Below are positions 50,542 to 60,910 of a stretch of DNA of 64,000 nucleotides, piece after piece. The notes beneath the pieces are model-generated. The model searched no databases. It saw only the letters and a list, made by a program, of their open reading frames with translations, and was not told where the DNA came from. The number at the start of each line of letters is the position of its first letter. Position 1 is the first letter of the stretch. Both the position numbers and the translations under genes were made by a program. Source of the stretch: Flavobacteriales bacterium (lineage in GTDB: Bacteria > Bacteroidota > Bacteroidia > Flavobacteriales_E > Vicingaceae); the NCBI GenBank assembly GCA_020635795.1, contig JACJZD010000004.1, positions 62,001 through 126,000 on the forward strand, given 5' to 3'.

Positions 50542-52410
50542 ATGAAAAAAATTACTCTATTTATGGGGTTAGTTTTAGCGACTACAGTGAGTTTCTCACA
50601 AGTAGTAGTTAAATTAACTTCAGTACCTTGTAATACAGGGTTAGAAGGTACGTATCCTTTTCAATACGCAGGTAATCTCGATGGATCATCAACTGATTGG
50701 GGGTTGCCAAATATTTTTGATGGAAACAATGCAGTTTCTGGTCCATTAGAAATGATTAATGATGGAACACCAGGAATCGTAACAGGCGTTGGTACGCCTC
50801 CCTTAAACAATGTGCCCTTGTCAGCTTTAGGTTGTGATACTAATGGCAATATTACTCAAGATTTAACAGGAAAGATAGCTGTTGTTTATCGAGGAACTTG
50901 TCAATTTGGGTTAAAAGCATTAAATGCCCAAAAAAGAGGAGCAATAGGTGTTATTATTATTAATCATACTGGTGATGCCGTAGGTATGGCTGGAGGTACT
51001 TATGGTACTAGAGTTACAATTCCTGTTGTTCAAATTGGTAGAGTTGCTGGTGATGACTTATATTTAGCACTTAATACTTGTGCTCCAGGAACTGTTACAG
51101 CTTTTATTGGATCTAAAGTAGGAGTATTTACTAATGATATGGGGTCTAGTATTGCGGATATAGTTATGACTGAATCTTCAACAGTTCCAGCTGATTTAGC
51201 AATACCAACAGCATTAGACTTGGGTTTTTTTGCTTTTAACTATGGAGTTAATGCTCAAAATGGTGTAACTGCATCAGTGGTGGTTAAAAAAGACGGATCT
51301 ACAATCCATACTAATACTTCAGCACCATTAAACTTTGTTGCACCTGCAGGCACTGTAATTGATTCTCAGTATTTTGATCTAGGTCAAATTACATTGCCAA
51401 GTACTGCTAATGGAGTTACTGTTGATGTTGCTAATTATGAATTTACTTATACTTTAAACATTGTTTCGACTGATGAAGATCCAGCTGATAATATGTTTAA
51501 ATTTAACTACAGAGTAACAAATAATGAAGATATCTTTGCAAAATCAACGACCAACGCTGCAGGCATACCTGTTCATTCTACCGCTTACTCTTTAAATGAA
51601 ACAACAACTCAATATGATGATTGGGAAGCTTGTATCAATTACCGAGGTCCATATACAGGTAATGTAACAGGTATGTATTTTACTGGCTTACCTGTTGGTT
51701 CAAATATTGATTTCGAAGTTGTTGAAATTAGAGCATATAGATGGACAGAAGCTGGATATACTAATTTAAGTGTTGCTGCACCTACGTTTGCTGCTTTAAA
51801 TCAAGAAGCGAGTGGTACTTATTTTTGGGATCATTCATCTAACGGAAATTTAGAAGGACAAATGGTTTATCAAGAATTTGACTCTCCGTTTGATTTGTCT
51901 ACTGTTGCTGGTGCTGCTAACTTGAAAGGAGTTTTATTTTGTGTATACAATGCTTCAGATTCTGTAAGAATAGGTTTTGATACTAAAGTAGATTATTCGA
52001 TGACGGTAAATAATTACTTACAACCAATATCTCCAGTTAAGACATTAGCAAATGGTGCAGCTGCTAGATGGTATGCTGCCGGTTTTGGGTATGACGCAAC
52101 AGCAGCAATAGCTGCTAAATTTGATGTTGCTACTTCTGTAAAGAATGATGTAGCTTCAAATGTTGTTGCTTCCCCTTATCCTAATCCAGCTGCTAACTTG
52201 TTGAGAGTTCCAGTAAGAAATGGTGTTAAAGGTGATGTGACTATTGAAGTTTATGATTTATTAGGTAAGTTAGTAATTTCTGAAAAACAAACCATTGGAA
52301 ACGAAGCATTAAGAGTAAATGTTGCTTCAATTTCTAACGGTGCTTATGTTTTCAATTTAACATTTGCTGATGGTTCTAAAGATACATTTAAGGTTTCTGT
52401 AAATAGATAA
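50542..52410 (+). CDS. PA-domain secreted protein with T9SS sorting domain, paralogue 2
   Basis: 622 residues, closely similar to paralogue 1 across the whole length; the ends (KDTFKVSVNR) and signal peptides match nearly residue for residue. It keeps the PA domain (LTGKIAVVYRGTCQFG) and the sorting domain (SPYPNPAANLLRVPV). The clearest differences lie in the loop near residue 100, where this copy is shorter, and at positions 440-460. Own terminator, so it is a separate transcription unit or strongly attenuated from copy 1. Confidence 0.87.
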   Translation: MKKITLFMGLVLATTVSFSQVVVKLTSVPCNTGLEGTYPFQYAGNLDGSSTDWGLPNIFDGNNAVSGPLEMINDGTPGIVTGVGTPPLNNVPLSALGCDTNGNITQDLTGKIAVVYRGTCQFGLKALNAQKRGAIGVIIINHTGDAVGMAGGTYGTRVTIPVVQIGRVAGDDLYLALNTCAPGTVTAFIGSKVGVFTNDMGSSIADIVMTESSTVPADLAIPTALDLGFFAFNYGVNAQNGVTASVVVKKDGSTIHTNTSAPLNFVAPAGTVIDSQYFDLGQITLPSTANGVTVDVANYEFTYTLNIVSTDEDPADNMFKFNYRVTNNEDIFAKSTTNAAGIPVHSTAYSLNETTTQYDDWEACINYRGPYTGNVTGMYFTGLPVGSNIDFEVVEIRAYRWTEAGYTNLSVAAPTFAALNQEASGTYFWDHSSNGNLEGQMVYQEFDSPFDLSTVAGAANLKGVLFCVYNASDSVRIGFDTKVDYSMTVNNYLQPISPVKTLANGAAARWYAAGFGYDATAAIAAKFDVATSVKNDVASNVVASPYPNPAANLLRVPVRNGVKGDVTIEVYDLLGKLVISEKQTIGNEALRVNVASISNGAYVFNLTFADGSKDTFKVSVNR

Positions 52411-52436
52411 TTTTTAAAATGGTTTTAATAGACTTT

Positions 52437-52467
52437 AAAAGCCCCGCAATTGCGGGGCTTTTTTTAT
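52437..52467 (+). terminator. Terminator after PA paralogue 2
   Basis: AAAAGCCCCGCAATTGCGGGG stem with a T7 tail. Confidence 0.9.
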
Positions 52468-52519
52468 TTTGTTTTTTATTCGTAAAATATTGTAAATTAG
52501 CTTCATATTTAATTGAATT

Positions 52520-54304
52520 ATGAAAAAAATAATCCTTTTATTACCATTTGTATTTTTAATTAATACATTCTATTCTCAGGTTATTGTTAAAATCACACAA
52601 AGCCCAAACAATCCTTTATTATTAGGAGTAATACCTTCTATTTGGGCGGATCCTTCTGTAACAGGTTGGTCAACTCCTGATATGACGAATGCTACAAATG
52701 CTATTGAAGCTGAATTGATGTTTGTTGATGATGCGACTGATACAACCATTGATGTAAATGGAAATCCCACTTGGCAAGATGCATGTGAACCAGTTATAAA
52801 TGATATAACAGGTAAAATTGCTGTTGTTTATAGGAGTTTTTGTTGGCACGATATTAAAGCTAATTATGCACAACAAGCTGGAGCTATTGGAGTGATAATT
52901 ATTAATCGTGATCCAGGTCCATTTGCAATGGGAGGAAGTACAGTAGGTAGTAGTGTAACTATCCCTGTAGTATCTATAGGAAGCGATGAAGGTGATGAAC
53001 TAAGGGATTTTATTGCAATGGGAGGAGTACGTGCATTTATTGGTACAAAAGTTGGGTTAAATGTTAACGATTTAGGATCGAGTCCTGCAAACATTGTGAT
53101 GGCTCACCATACTTCTATCCCTAGTTTTCTTTCAACAAATGGTACTGAAAATGCCTTAGATTTAGGGATGTTTATCTTTAATCCAGGTTCTAATGCACAA
53201 GCAGGAGTAACTGCTTCGGTTGATATTAATTATAATGGTAGCTCAGTTTTTTCTAATTCATCGATACCACTTAGTTTTAATGCACCTGTTGGAGTTGTAG
53301 TTGATACTATATATGCTGATTTAGGTGTTTTTTCTCCATCCTCTTGGGCAGCAGGAGAATATAATATTAGATATCAAATCAATTTAACAAATGATGAAGA
53401 TACTTCTGATAATGTCTTTGAATCTAGATTTTCAATAAGCCCCAATATATATGCAAAATCACGAATTGATTCGTTGTATCAACCTCTTAAGTCTACTGCG
53501 TATTCTCTTAATGAGTCAACCACACTATATGATGATTGGGAATCGTGTTTAGTTTTTAAAGATGCTAATGCTAGTAGAGGTATTGTTCAGGGGATGACAT
53601 TTTCTTGTGCACCAGTAAATGGAGCGATGTCATTCGAAATAATTGAAATAAGAGCGTATGAGTGGAATGATGTGTTTGCTGATTTATCTGTGTCCACTCC
53701 AACATTTAATGCTTTGAATCAAGTTGGAGATGCATTTTATTTTTATCCTGATGAAACTGAAAATGGAGTAAATATTTTCTTGCCATTTGACGCCCCATTT
53801 CAATTAGTTGACAATCAGAAATATTTATTTTGTGTGTATAATTCAAGTGACGAACTAAGAATTGGTTATGATGTTCAATTGGATTATGAATCTACAGTTA
53901 ATAACTATCTTCAGCCTATTGCCCCAGTTAAAGTATTGCCTAATGGTCAATCACCAATTTGGTATTGGGCAGGATTTGGTTATGATGCTACTCCATCAAT
54001 TTCAGTAACTATTGATATGATTACAAATGTTGATGGTGATAACAATATGGTTGTAGAAAACACAATACCTTATCCAAATCCAGCAAAAAATTTAATTACA
54101 ATTCCAGTAAGAAAGCAAATTAAAGGGCTTGTTAATATTGAGATTTTTGATATGTTAGGAAAGGTAGTTGCATCTGAAAACAATCATTTAGAAAACGGAC
54201 CAATAAAAATTAATGTAGCTTCAATACCAAATGGAACATATATGGTGAAGCTTGTCTTTGAAGATAATTCAAGCGATTCGTTTAAAATAGCAATTAATAG
54301 GTAG
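52520..54304 (+). CDS. PA-domain secreted protein with T9SS sorting domain, paralogue 3 (divergent)
   Basis: 594 residues. Same layout as the two genes before it but clearly older in divergence: PA domain (ITGKIAVVYRSFCWHD, AIGVIIINRDPG), shared STAYSLNES and YDDWE patches near 330-345, a middle beta region and a type A T9SS domain (IPYPNPAKNLITIPVRK). It is preceded by the identical terminator pair of copy 2. The palindrome TATGATTG/CAATCATA at 54315-54330 may end its message. Confidence 0.85.
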   Translation: MKKIILLLPFVFLINTFYSQVIVKITQSPNNPLLLGVIPSIWADPSVTGWSTPDMTNATNAIEAELMFVDDATDTTIDVNGNPTWQDACEPVINDITGKIAVVYRSFCWHDIKANYAQQAGAIGVIIINRDPGPFAMGGSTVGSSVTIPVVSIGSDEGDELRDFIAMGGVRAFIGTKVGLNVNDLGSSPANIVMAHHTSIPSFLSTNGTENALDLGMFIFNPGSNAQAGVTASVDINYNGSSVFSNSSIPLSFNAPVGVVVDTIYADLGVFSPSSWAAGEYNIRYQINLTNDEDTSDNVFESRFSISPNIYAKSRIDSLYQPLKSTAYSLNESTTLYDDWESCLVFKDANASRGIVQGMTFSCAPVNGAMSFEIIEIRAYEWNDVFADLSVSTPTFNALNQVGDAFYFYPDETENGVNIFLPFDAPFQLVDNQKYLFCVYNSSDELRIGYDVQLDYESTVNNYLQPIAPVKVLPNGQSPIWYWAGFGYDATPSISVTIDMITNVDGDNNMVVENTIPYPNPAKNLITIPVRKQIKGLVNIEIFDMLGKVVASENNHLENGPIKINVASIPNGTYMVKLVFEDNSSDSFKIAINR

Positions 54305-54367
54305 GGGTTCCGAGTATGATTGCAATCATAATTTTATCGTCCTTATTTATATAATTTGGACTTTAGA

Positions 54368-54550
54368 ATGGAAAGTTGGTTGTTTATTGTTTTGATAGGA
54401 TATCCTTTATTTGCAATTTTTATTTTGCTACTGAAGTATTTTTTACATCAATCCAAACAAACTAAATATGTGGTATTGATGCCTATTTTGTTTAGCTCTA
54501 TATTAGGATTTGGATTTTTAATGTATGCTATACTTAGCTTAGCTTTCTAA
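54368..54550 (+). CDS. Hypothetical small membrane protein
   Basis: 60 residues from the ATG at 54368. Two hydrophobic segments (LFIVLIGYPLFAIFILLLKYF-type stretch near 4-24 and LMPILFSSILGFGFLMYAIL near 37-56) separated by a basic loop HQSKQTKYV. No family recognised. It lies 63 bases after paralogue 3 and overlaps the convergent O-methyltransferase gene by 17 bases. Real but unproven. Confidence 0.4.
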   Translation: MESWLFIVLIGYPLFAIFILLLKYFLHQSKQTKYVVLMPILFSSILGFGFLMYAILSLAF

Positions 54551-55178
54551 TAACCATTAAACCATCTCTAACTGGGAGTAGAACATTTTGCACTCTAGGG
54601 TCGTTTTGAATTTTGTTGTTAAATGCTAATATGGCTGTTGTGTCTAAATCATCAGGATTGATTTTTTGAATCACTTTTCCGCTCCACAAAACATTATCAG
54701 CAATAATATAGCCCCCTTTATTTAACTTGTCAAAAATTAAGTCGAAATAATTACTGTAATTTATCTTGTCGGCATCAATAAATACTAAATCATATTTTTT
54801 ATCTAAAGTTGGTATTATTTTATTGGCATCACCATAATAACAATTTACTTGATTTTCAATGCCAGCTTTAGAGAAATATCTTTTTGCAATGGTTTCTAAT
54901 TCTTCATTTATGTCTATTGTATCTATTGAACCATTTTTATCAAGTCCTTCAGCTAAACATATTGCAGAATAACCTGTGTAAGTGCCAATTTCTAAAATAT
55001 TTATAGGGCCAATCATGTTGCTTAACATACTTAACACCCTTCCTTGCAAGTGTCCTGATAGCATACGAGGATTAATTACTTTCTCCCAAGTTTCATGATT
55101 TAGTTCTTTCAATAACTGTGATTCTTCATCACAATGAGCTGATACATAATTATCGAGTTCTTCTGGTAAAAAATTCAT
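54534..55178 (-). CDS. Class I SAM-dependent O-methyltransferase (COMT family)
   Basis: 214 residues. SAM-binding EIGTYTGYSAICLAEGL and the metal/catalytic FIDADKINYSNYFD with ADNVLWSGKV match bacterial caffeoyl-CoA-type O-methyltransferases. A small catechol-like substrate is likely but not known. It follows the M16 peptidase gene after 5 bases and is transcribed with it. Confidence 0.9.
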   Translation of the reverse strand: MNFLPEELDNYVSAHCDEESQLLKELNHETWEKVINPRMLSGHLQGRVLSMLSNMIGPINILEIGTYTGYSAICLAEGLDKNGSIDTIDINEELETIAKRYFSKAGIENQVNCYYGDANKIIPTLDKKYDLVFIDADKINYSNYFDLIFDKLNKGGYIIADNVLWSGKVIQKINPDDLDTTAILAFNNKIQNDPRVQNVLLPVRDGLMVIRKLS

Positions 55179-55183
55179 TTGAT

Positions 55184-56413
55184 CTATTTTTTTGATTGAT
55201 AGATTAAGGTACTAATTTGTTCAGGGTTAAAAATCTCATTAGAAATTTCTAGTAGTTCATTTGCTGTTATTCTGTTAATCTTTTCATAAACTATTTCCAA
55301 GCTATCGACCTTACCATAGTTTAAAAGACTTTTTCCAATGCCAAGCATCATGTTTACATTATTCTCTTCTGATAAAGTTATTTGCCCGAGTAACTGAACT
55401 TTTGCACGATGAAGTTGAATGTCTGAAAATTTTTTTTCTCGTAGAATCTTTAATTCCTTCAATGTTAAATCTATTGATTTCGACAAGTTTTTCTGGTCGG
55501 TACCTAAGTAGATGCTAAAAATACCAGTATTGGTGTAACTTGTATAGCTTGATTCAACAGAATAAGCAAAACCGTGTTTTTCTCGGATGCTCATGTTTAG
55601 TCGGCTATTCATAGCTGGTCCCCCCAGATAATTATTTATAAGAATAAAACCAGGCTTTTTAATATCGTTAGCTCCGTAAGCTACATTTCCTAAAATAGCG
55701 TGAGATTGGTAGTTGTCCTTTTTTAATGTGGTTTGAAACGATTTATAATCACTAAAGTCAGTTCTAACCAGCGGATTTGTTTTGGTTTGTATTGGTTCTA
55801 AATATTTTTTTGCAAGTTGTTTGATTTTTTTTTCAGAGACATTACCAATAATGCTAAAAACAATTTGATTTGTAGCATAATTTCTATCAATAAAGTCTAA
55901 AATAGATTTGCGATTGAATTTTTTTACGCTTTTTACAGTTCCAAGTATATTTTTTCCTAACGAATGATTTCTAAATACCATTTCTTCAAAATCATCATAA
56001 ATTTGTTCGTAAGGAGTATCTTGATAAGAATGAATCTCATCTATTACAACATCTTTTTCTTTTTCTAGTTCTTTTTCTGGAAAGGTGGAGTTGGTTAAAA
56101 TATCAGTTAGTAATTCTGTAGATCGTTCTAAATAATCAACTACAAAAGAAGCATAAACACAAGTTTTTTCTTTTGTAGTATAGGCATTAATTTCACCACC
56201 AACACTATCAATTCTATTTAAAATATGGTGTGATTTTCTTTTTTGAGTTCCCTTAAATATGGTGTGTTCAATAAAATGGGCAATACCGTTTTCATCAATA
56301 TTCTCGTCTCTACTACCAGTGTTTATTATAAATCCACAATGTGCTATTTTACCAGAAACAGGTTTGTGAACTATTCTAATACCATTGCTAAGTTCATATA
56401 AATTATACTCCAT
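55184..56413 (-). CDS. M16-family zinc peptidase
   Basis: 409 residues. The inverted zinc motif HFIEH (His46, Glu49, His50) and the distal ligand in EKDVVIDEIHSYQD near residue 125 are intact, so this is the catalytic member of the family. The length fits a single-chain or homodimeric bacterial M16B processing peptidase. No signal peptide, so cytoplasmic. Downstream O-methyltransferase is in the same unit. Confidence 0.92.
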   Translation of the reverse strand: MEYNLYELSNGIRIVHKPVSGKIAHCGFIINTGSRDENIDENGIAHFIEHTIFKGTQKRKSHHILNRIDSVGGEINAYTTKEKTCVYASFVVDYLERSTELLTDILTNSTFPEKELEKEKDVVIDEIHSYQDTPYEQIYDDFEEMVFRNHSLGKNILGTVKSVKKFNRKSILDFIDRNYATNQIVFSIIGNVSEKKIKQLAKKYLEPIQTKTNPLVRTDFSDYKSFQTTLKKDNYQSHAILGNVAYGANDIKKPGFILINNYLGGPAMNSRLNMSIREKHGFAYSVESSYTSYTNTGIFSIYLGTDQKNLSKSIDLTLKELKILREKKFSDIQLHRAKVQLLGQITLSEENNVNMMLGIGKSLLNYGKVDSLEIVYEKINRITANELLEISNEIFNPEQISTLIYQSKK

Positions 56414-56429
56414 ATAAAATTTGAAAAAA

Positions 56430-56437
56430 CAAATATA
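56430..56437 (-). promoter_or_regulatory. -7 box of the M16-methyltransferase unit
   Basis: Minus strand TATATTTG, perfect match, 17 bases before the start codon. Confidence 0.5.
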
Positions 56438-56557
56438 AACGCTTTAATTTATTTAAGGTGTTAATAACTCCGTTAATAAGTGTAGGAATTGTTAATAAGT
56501 ATGAATAGGTTTTTAAGGTACTTTAGTTTCGAATAAATTTATAATACTGATAATAAA

Positions 56558-59425
56558 ATGGTTAAAAAGAATTTTTACATTCAGCTGTTATTGTTAATGT
56601 TTTTAACAACAAGCGTTTTAAGGGCTCAAAATACATTATCAAGCAAAGATGAAAAAGCAATGCTTCAAAAAGCAGAGTCTTATTATTTTGACGAGGACCA
56701 ACAAAATATTCCAAAGGCGTTGGAGCTATTCGAAGAATTATCAAAAAATAAACCGAATGATCCTTATTATAGATTGATGGAAGGTATATGTTATACGTTT
56801 TTTAGAAATAAAAAAACACTAGCATTATCTAAGTTATTAGAAGTGAAACAGAATAATCCAACCTTTAATGAGGTGAATTTTTATTTGGCTAGAGCTTATG
56901 CTGTAAATAGAGATTTTAAAAAAGCAATTGAGACGTATCAAGAATACATGTCATCTGCGGATGTATCTGATGAACAAAAAGCAAAAGCAAGACAGAATAT
57001 TATTTATTGCCAAAATGCTGAAAAGTTTATGGGTGACAGTTTGGTAGTTGATATTATTAATATTGGTTCGCCAATAAATACTGAACATTCTGAGTATGTT
57101 CCTGTTATAACATCCGATGAAACAGTTCTTATATTTACCTATAGAGGTGAAAGAAGTAAGGGAGGTTTAATGGATAGAACAGGAAAACCTGATCCGCGAG
57201 GAGAATATTATGAAGACATAATGGTTTCATATAAAGTTGGAAATACGTGGTTAGAACCAGAAAGTATTGGCGACAATATCAATACAAATGGACACGATGC
57301 TAGCATAGCCCTTTCTGTTGATGGTCAACAGTTGTTTATTTATAAAAGTACAAAAAGTGACAATGGAGATATTTATACCAGTTATTTAAATGGAGATAGT
57401 TGGACTAAACCAGAAAAATTAAAAGGTCAAGTAAACACTACAGCTTGGGAAGGAAGTGCAAGTTTATCTAGTGATGGAAAAGTACTTTATTTCTCAAGTA
57501 ATAGAGAAGGTGGTTTTGGAGAAAGAGATTTGTATTCTGCAGAGCTTATGCCTGATGATACTTGGGGGAATGTGAAGAACTTAGGTCCTGTTATTAATAC
57601 TAAATATGATGATGATGCTCCTTTTATTCATCCAGATAGAAGAACAATGTATTATAGTTCTAAAGGGCATAACAGTATGGGTGGGTATGATATTTTTTAC
57701 ACTTATCTAAATGATGATGGTTGGGATGAACCAATGAATATTGGATATCCAGTAAATACAATTGATGACGATAGATATTATGTACTGTCGGCAGATGCTA
57801 AAACTGGATATTACTCTACTGCTGGTCGAAGTGAGAATGGTACTCATGATATATACACAGTTAGCCCTGGTCATTTTGGAAAAAGACCAATACTTGCTTT
57901 AGTTGTGGGGGTTGTTAATAAAGATGATAAGCCTGTAGAAGCGGATATTACAGTTACTAATGAAACAACAGGAGATTTGGCAGGAAAGTTTAAATCTAAC
58001 TCATCATCGGGTAAGTATATGCTGGCATTAACACCTGGTAATAAATATAAAATAGCTATTGAGGTTGAAGGTTATGATACTAAAATTGATTATATAGATG
58101 TTCAGTCGTTAGAAACGTATGTTCAAGTAGAACATGATTTTAATTTTGGAGGAAAACAAGTAGTAGAGGAAGTTGCTTCATCAAATGAAGATGTTTTACA
58201 AGGAAAAATTGATTCTCAAATTGATAAGTATAGAAAAGAAAGTACTAAAGAAGGCTATGAGGAAATGGTGTATAAAAAAATTCTTAAAGAAGAAGGCGAA
58301 ATTCAGGCAGATGGTATTGAATATTTTGTAGAAGCACCAGTTGGTAGAGAAGATAAGTTGAAAGGATTAACAACAAAAGAGGTTACTTACCCTGATGGAA
58401 CCGTTAAAACTATGGCTGGACCATACAGTTCGTTATTAGCTGCAGAAATAGCTCGACAAGAATTGATTAAATCAGATTCTACAATGATTTCATCAGCTAT
58501 TAAAGTAAATGACCATGGACAAGAAAAATCAATTAAGCAATATTATCCTCAAAAATATGCTAGAACTGATTTTCTTAAAGATGTTACTATTCATGATCAA
58601 CTTACAGGTGTAGAGAAGATCGAGACACCAAGTGATTTGAATGAAAAAAAAGCTGTTGATTTGGTGAAAAGTGAAGATGTAAATCTTGAAAAAAATAAAA
58701 CTTTAGAGGACGCTGCTGGTAAGAATATTGCAGGATTAACTTTTAAGGTTGAGATAGGAGCAGTTACTAATCCTGAAGATTTTAAATTAGGTCACTTAGA
58801 AAAATATGGTAAGATAACTGCTAAGACATACCCTGATGGAATTACTCGATACACTTTTGGACCATTCGAAACTTTAGATGAAGCAGAAGCATTTAGACAA
58901 AATCTGGTTGCAAAAGAAAAAGCTTCAGAGGATGCTTTTGTCACTGTTTTTGTTTTTGGTCAACGTAAAAAATTGGACGAATTAAATGAAAGACAAAAAG
59001 AAGAGTTAGGTATTACAAAACCAATAGCTAAAGGTCCTTGTAATGATAACTTTATTGATTTCTCATTTTTTGTAGGAAAAGACTTAAATGATAAAACCAT
59101 TTATAATAAGTTGATAGCTACAGGTGGTAAATCGTGTGCTTCTGGATTGGAGTTTAGAGTTCAAATTGCAGCATATAGATTTCCTAAAAATTACAAATGG
59201 AATCATTTAAAACAATACGGCGAACCGGTGGTGAAAGATTATCCAGATGGAATAACTAGATTTACTCAAGGGGTTTATACAACAATTGCAGAGGCAGAGG
59301 TGTTAAGACAAAAAATAATAAAATCAGGACAAAAAGATGCGTGGATAACTCCATTCTATAATGGAAAAAGAATGTTGCTTGAAGAACTGATTTTAAATAA
59401 TTTCTATGGTAAGTCAATTAATTAG
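56558..59425 (+). CDS. TPR-PD40 envelope protein with three SPOR-like modules
   Basis: 955 residues. Signal peptide to about 23 (TTSVLRAQ). TPR-like helices about 30-150, a PD40/WD40-like beta propeller about 170-440 (SADAKTGYYSTAGR, DGKVLYFSSNREGG), then a carboxypeptidase-regulatory-like module about 445-540. Three related modules follow near 588-655, 726-810 and 863-945, each with a YPDG core and a length suited to SPOR peptidoglycan-binding domains (VQIAAYRFPKN, KVEIGAVTNPED). No OmpA domain is seen; the SPOR modules may take its anchoring role (inference). Related in layout to the partial gene at 63222. Confidence 0.8.
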   Translation: MVKKNFYIQLLLLMFLTTSVLRAQNTLSSKDEKAMLQKAESYYFDEDQQNIPKALELFEELSKNKPNDPYYRLMEGICYTFFRNKKTLALSKLLEVKQNNPTFNEVNFYLARAYAVNRDFKKAIETYQEYMSSADVSDEQKAKARQNIIYCQNAEKFMGDSLVVDIINIGSPINTEHSEYVPVITSDETVLIFTYRGERSKGGLMDRTGKPDPRGEYYEDIMVSYKVGNTWLEPESIGDNINTNGHDASIALSVDGQQLFIYKSTKSDNGDIYTSYLNGDSWTKPEKLKGQVNTTAWEGSASLSSDGKVLYFSSNREGGFGERDLYSAELMPDDTWGNVKNLGPVINTKYDDDAPFIHPDRRTMYYSSKGHNSMGGYDIFYTYLNDDGWDEPMNIGYPVNTIDDDRYYVLSADAKTGYYSTAGRSENGTHDIYTVSPGHFGKRPILALVVGVVNKDDKPVEADITVTNETTGDLAGKFKSNSSSGKYMLALTPGNKYKIAIEVEGYDTKIDYIDVQSLETYVQVEHDFNFGGKQVVEEVASSNEDVLQGKIDSQIDKYRKESTKEGYEEMVYKKILKEEGEIQADGIEYFVEAPVGREDKLKGLTTKEVTYPDGTVKTMAGPYSSLLAAEIARQELIKSDSTMISSAIKVNDHGQEKSIKQYYPQKYARTDFLKDVTIHDQLTGVEKIETPSDLNEKKAVDLVKSEDVNLEKNKTLEDAAGKNIAGLTFKVEIGAVTNPEDFKLGHLEKYGKITAKTYPDGITRYTFGPFETLDEAEAFRQNLVAKEKASEDAFVTVFVFGQRKKLDELNERQKEELGITKPIAKGPCNDNFIDFSFFVGKDLNDKTIYNKLIATGGKSCASGLEFRVQIAAYRFPKNYKWNHLKQYGEPVVKDYPDGITRFTQGVYTTIAEAEVLRQKIIKSGQKDAWITPFYNGKRMLLEELILNNFYGKSIN

Positions 59426-59443
59426 ATACTAAAATAGATTAAG

Positions 59444-59470
59444 AAGCCGCTTATAAAGCGGCTTTTTTTT
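59444..59470 (+). terminator. Terminator after the PD40/SPOR gene
   Basis: AAGCCGCTT/AAGCGGCTT with a 3-base loop and a long T-run. Confidence 0.9.
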
Positions 59471-59549
59471 ATTTCATTTTTAGTTGTCCTTCATATTTTG
59501 TAACTTCGGTCTGAATTTTGCTTCATCAAAACAAAACAACATATTCTTT

Positions 59550-60710
59550 ATGAAACACATACTTATATTTATCTCCTTATTATTGTCTACAATTTTATTT
59601 TCACAAACTAATTTGGTGCCTAATCACGACTTTAATAAAATTGGAAAAAAAGTAAAAGAAAAAGGTCAAATTAATATGGCAGAACCTTGGATATCTCCAA
59701 CATTAACTCAAGCTGACTTATATATTAAAAATACAAAAAGTGGAGAAATTGCTATCGACGGCAATTCTTACGGAGCAGAAGATCCTATGGAAGGAGATAA
59801 TTATGCAGGGTTACTGGCTTATAGTTATAAAGGAAAAGTTTCTAGAAGTTACTTGCAAGTAAAATTAACAGAGCCTTTAAAGCAGGATGAGGAATATTGT
59901 GTTACATTCCATGTTAGTTTAGCTGATTTATCAAAGTACGCATGTAATTATTTAGGAGCTTATTTATCTAATGATGCTGTTTCTGCAAATAATAATGATG
60001 TCTTTCAATTTGAACCTCAAATACTAAGTAGAAGATTAACTGTGTATGAGCAACAATATTATTGGACACCTGTCTGTGCTAAGTATAAAGCAAAAGGTGG
60101 TGAAGAATTTTTAACTATTGGAAATTTCACTCCTGAAGAAAAACTTACGATTAATAAAGTAAAACGTCCACAAGGATTTAATTCTCCACAAACTAACGAT
60201 GCCTATTATTATATAGATAATGTAATAGTAACATCAATAAGTGGTGATGAAAAATGTGATTGTGATTTTATTCCTGGTGTTGATGATATGGAGACAGTTA
60301 ATAAGAGTTTTAAAAGTGATTTAAATAATCAAAGCAACCAACCAAAAATTCTTAATTCGGATGGTAATGTAACAGCTACAAAAACTAAAAGTGGAGTTTC
60401 TAGTATGAATTATACAATATTCTTTGAATCAAAACAAATGAATATATCAGCTTCAGCTACAAAAAAAATGGATGATTTAATTACATACTTAAAAACAAAT
60501 CCAAAAGATTCTGTTTCATTAGACGGTTATATTGATGAGTCAGAAAAGGATGAAGATAAATTAGATGGAAAACGAGTAGGAGTTGTTTATAAGTATATCG
60601 TATCAAAAGGTATTGTTAAAGAGAGAATTATTAAATCAATGCAAGGTGTAGCTGAAGATAAGGATAAGACAAAAAACATGAAGGTTGAAATAACAATTAA
60701 AAAACCATAG
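59550..60710 (+). CDS. OmpA-family outer-membrane protein
   Basis: 386 residues from the ATG at 59550, where a signal peptide begins (MKHILIFISLLLSTILFSQ). An N-terminal 230-residue domain (LVPNHDFNKIG, YYYIDNVIVTSISG) resembles carbohydrate-binding-like jelly rolls seen before OmpA domains in this phylum. The C-terminal 100 residues are OmpA-like (TIFFESKQMNISASATKKMDD, VSLDGYIDESE). The usual peptidoglycan-binding Asp and Arg positions are not strictly kept, so the anchor function is likely but not certain. Confidence 0.8.
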   Translation: MKHILIFISLLLSTILFSQTNLVPNHDFNKIGKKVKEKGQINMAEPWISPTLTQADLYIKNTKSGEIAIDGNSYGAEDPMEGDNYAGLLAYSYKGKVSRSYLQVKLTEPLKQDEEYCVTFHVSLADLSKYACNYLGAYLSNDAVSANNNDVFQFEPQILSRRLTVYEQQYYWTPVCAKYKAKGGEEFLTIGNFTPEEKLTINKVKRPQGFNSPQTNDAYYYIDNVIVTSISGDEKCDCDFIPGVDDMETVNKSFKSDLNNQSNQPKILNSDGNVTATKTKSGVSSMNYTIFFESKQMNISASATKKMDDLITYLKTNPKDSVSLDGYIDESEKDEDKLDGKRVGVVYKYIVSKGIVKERIIKSMQGVAEDKDKTKNMKVEITIKKP

Positions 60711-60728
60711 GTTTTTATAATATTCAAG

Positions 60729-60767
60729 AAAAAAGACCCTAAATTTTATTTTAGGGTCTTTTTTTTT
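60729..60767 (+). terminator. Terminator after the OmpA-family gene
   Basis: AAAAGACCCTAAA/TTTAGGGTCTTTT with a 6-base loop and further T residues. Confidence 0.9.
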
Positions 60768-60910
60768 GATGTATTTAATTTAAAAACACATGTATTTTAC
60801 TTTAATAGTGTTTTTTATAGGGGGGTGTTAATAATTTTTTATATAAAAAATGCTAAAACACTAATTTTTTGATTTACCTTCGCTAAAAATTATAAAAATC
60901 AAATAAAAAA

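Noticed and set aside
59484..59549. Longer N-terminus of the OmpA-family protein from a TTG
   Set aside because: The signal peptide begins at the ATG at 59550 and the upstream residues do not suit a leader.
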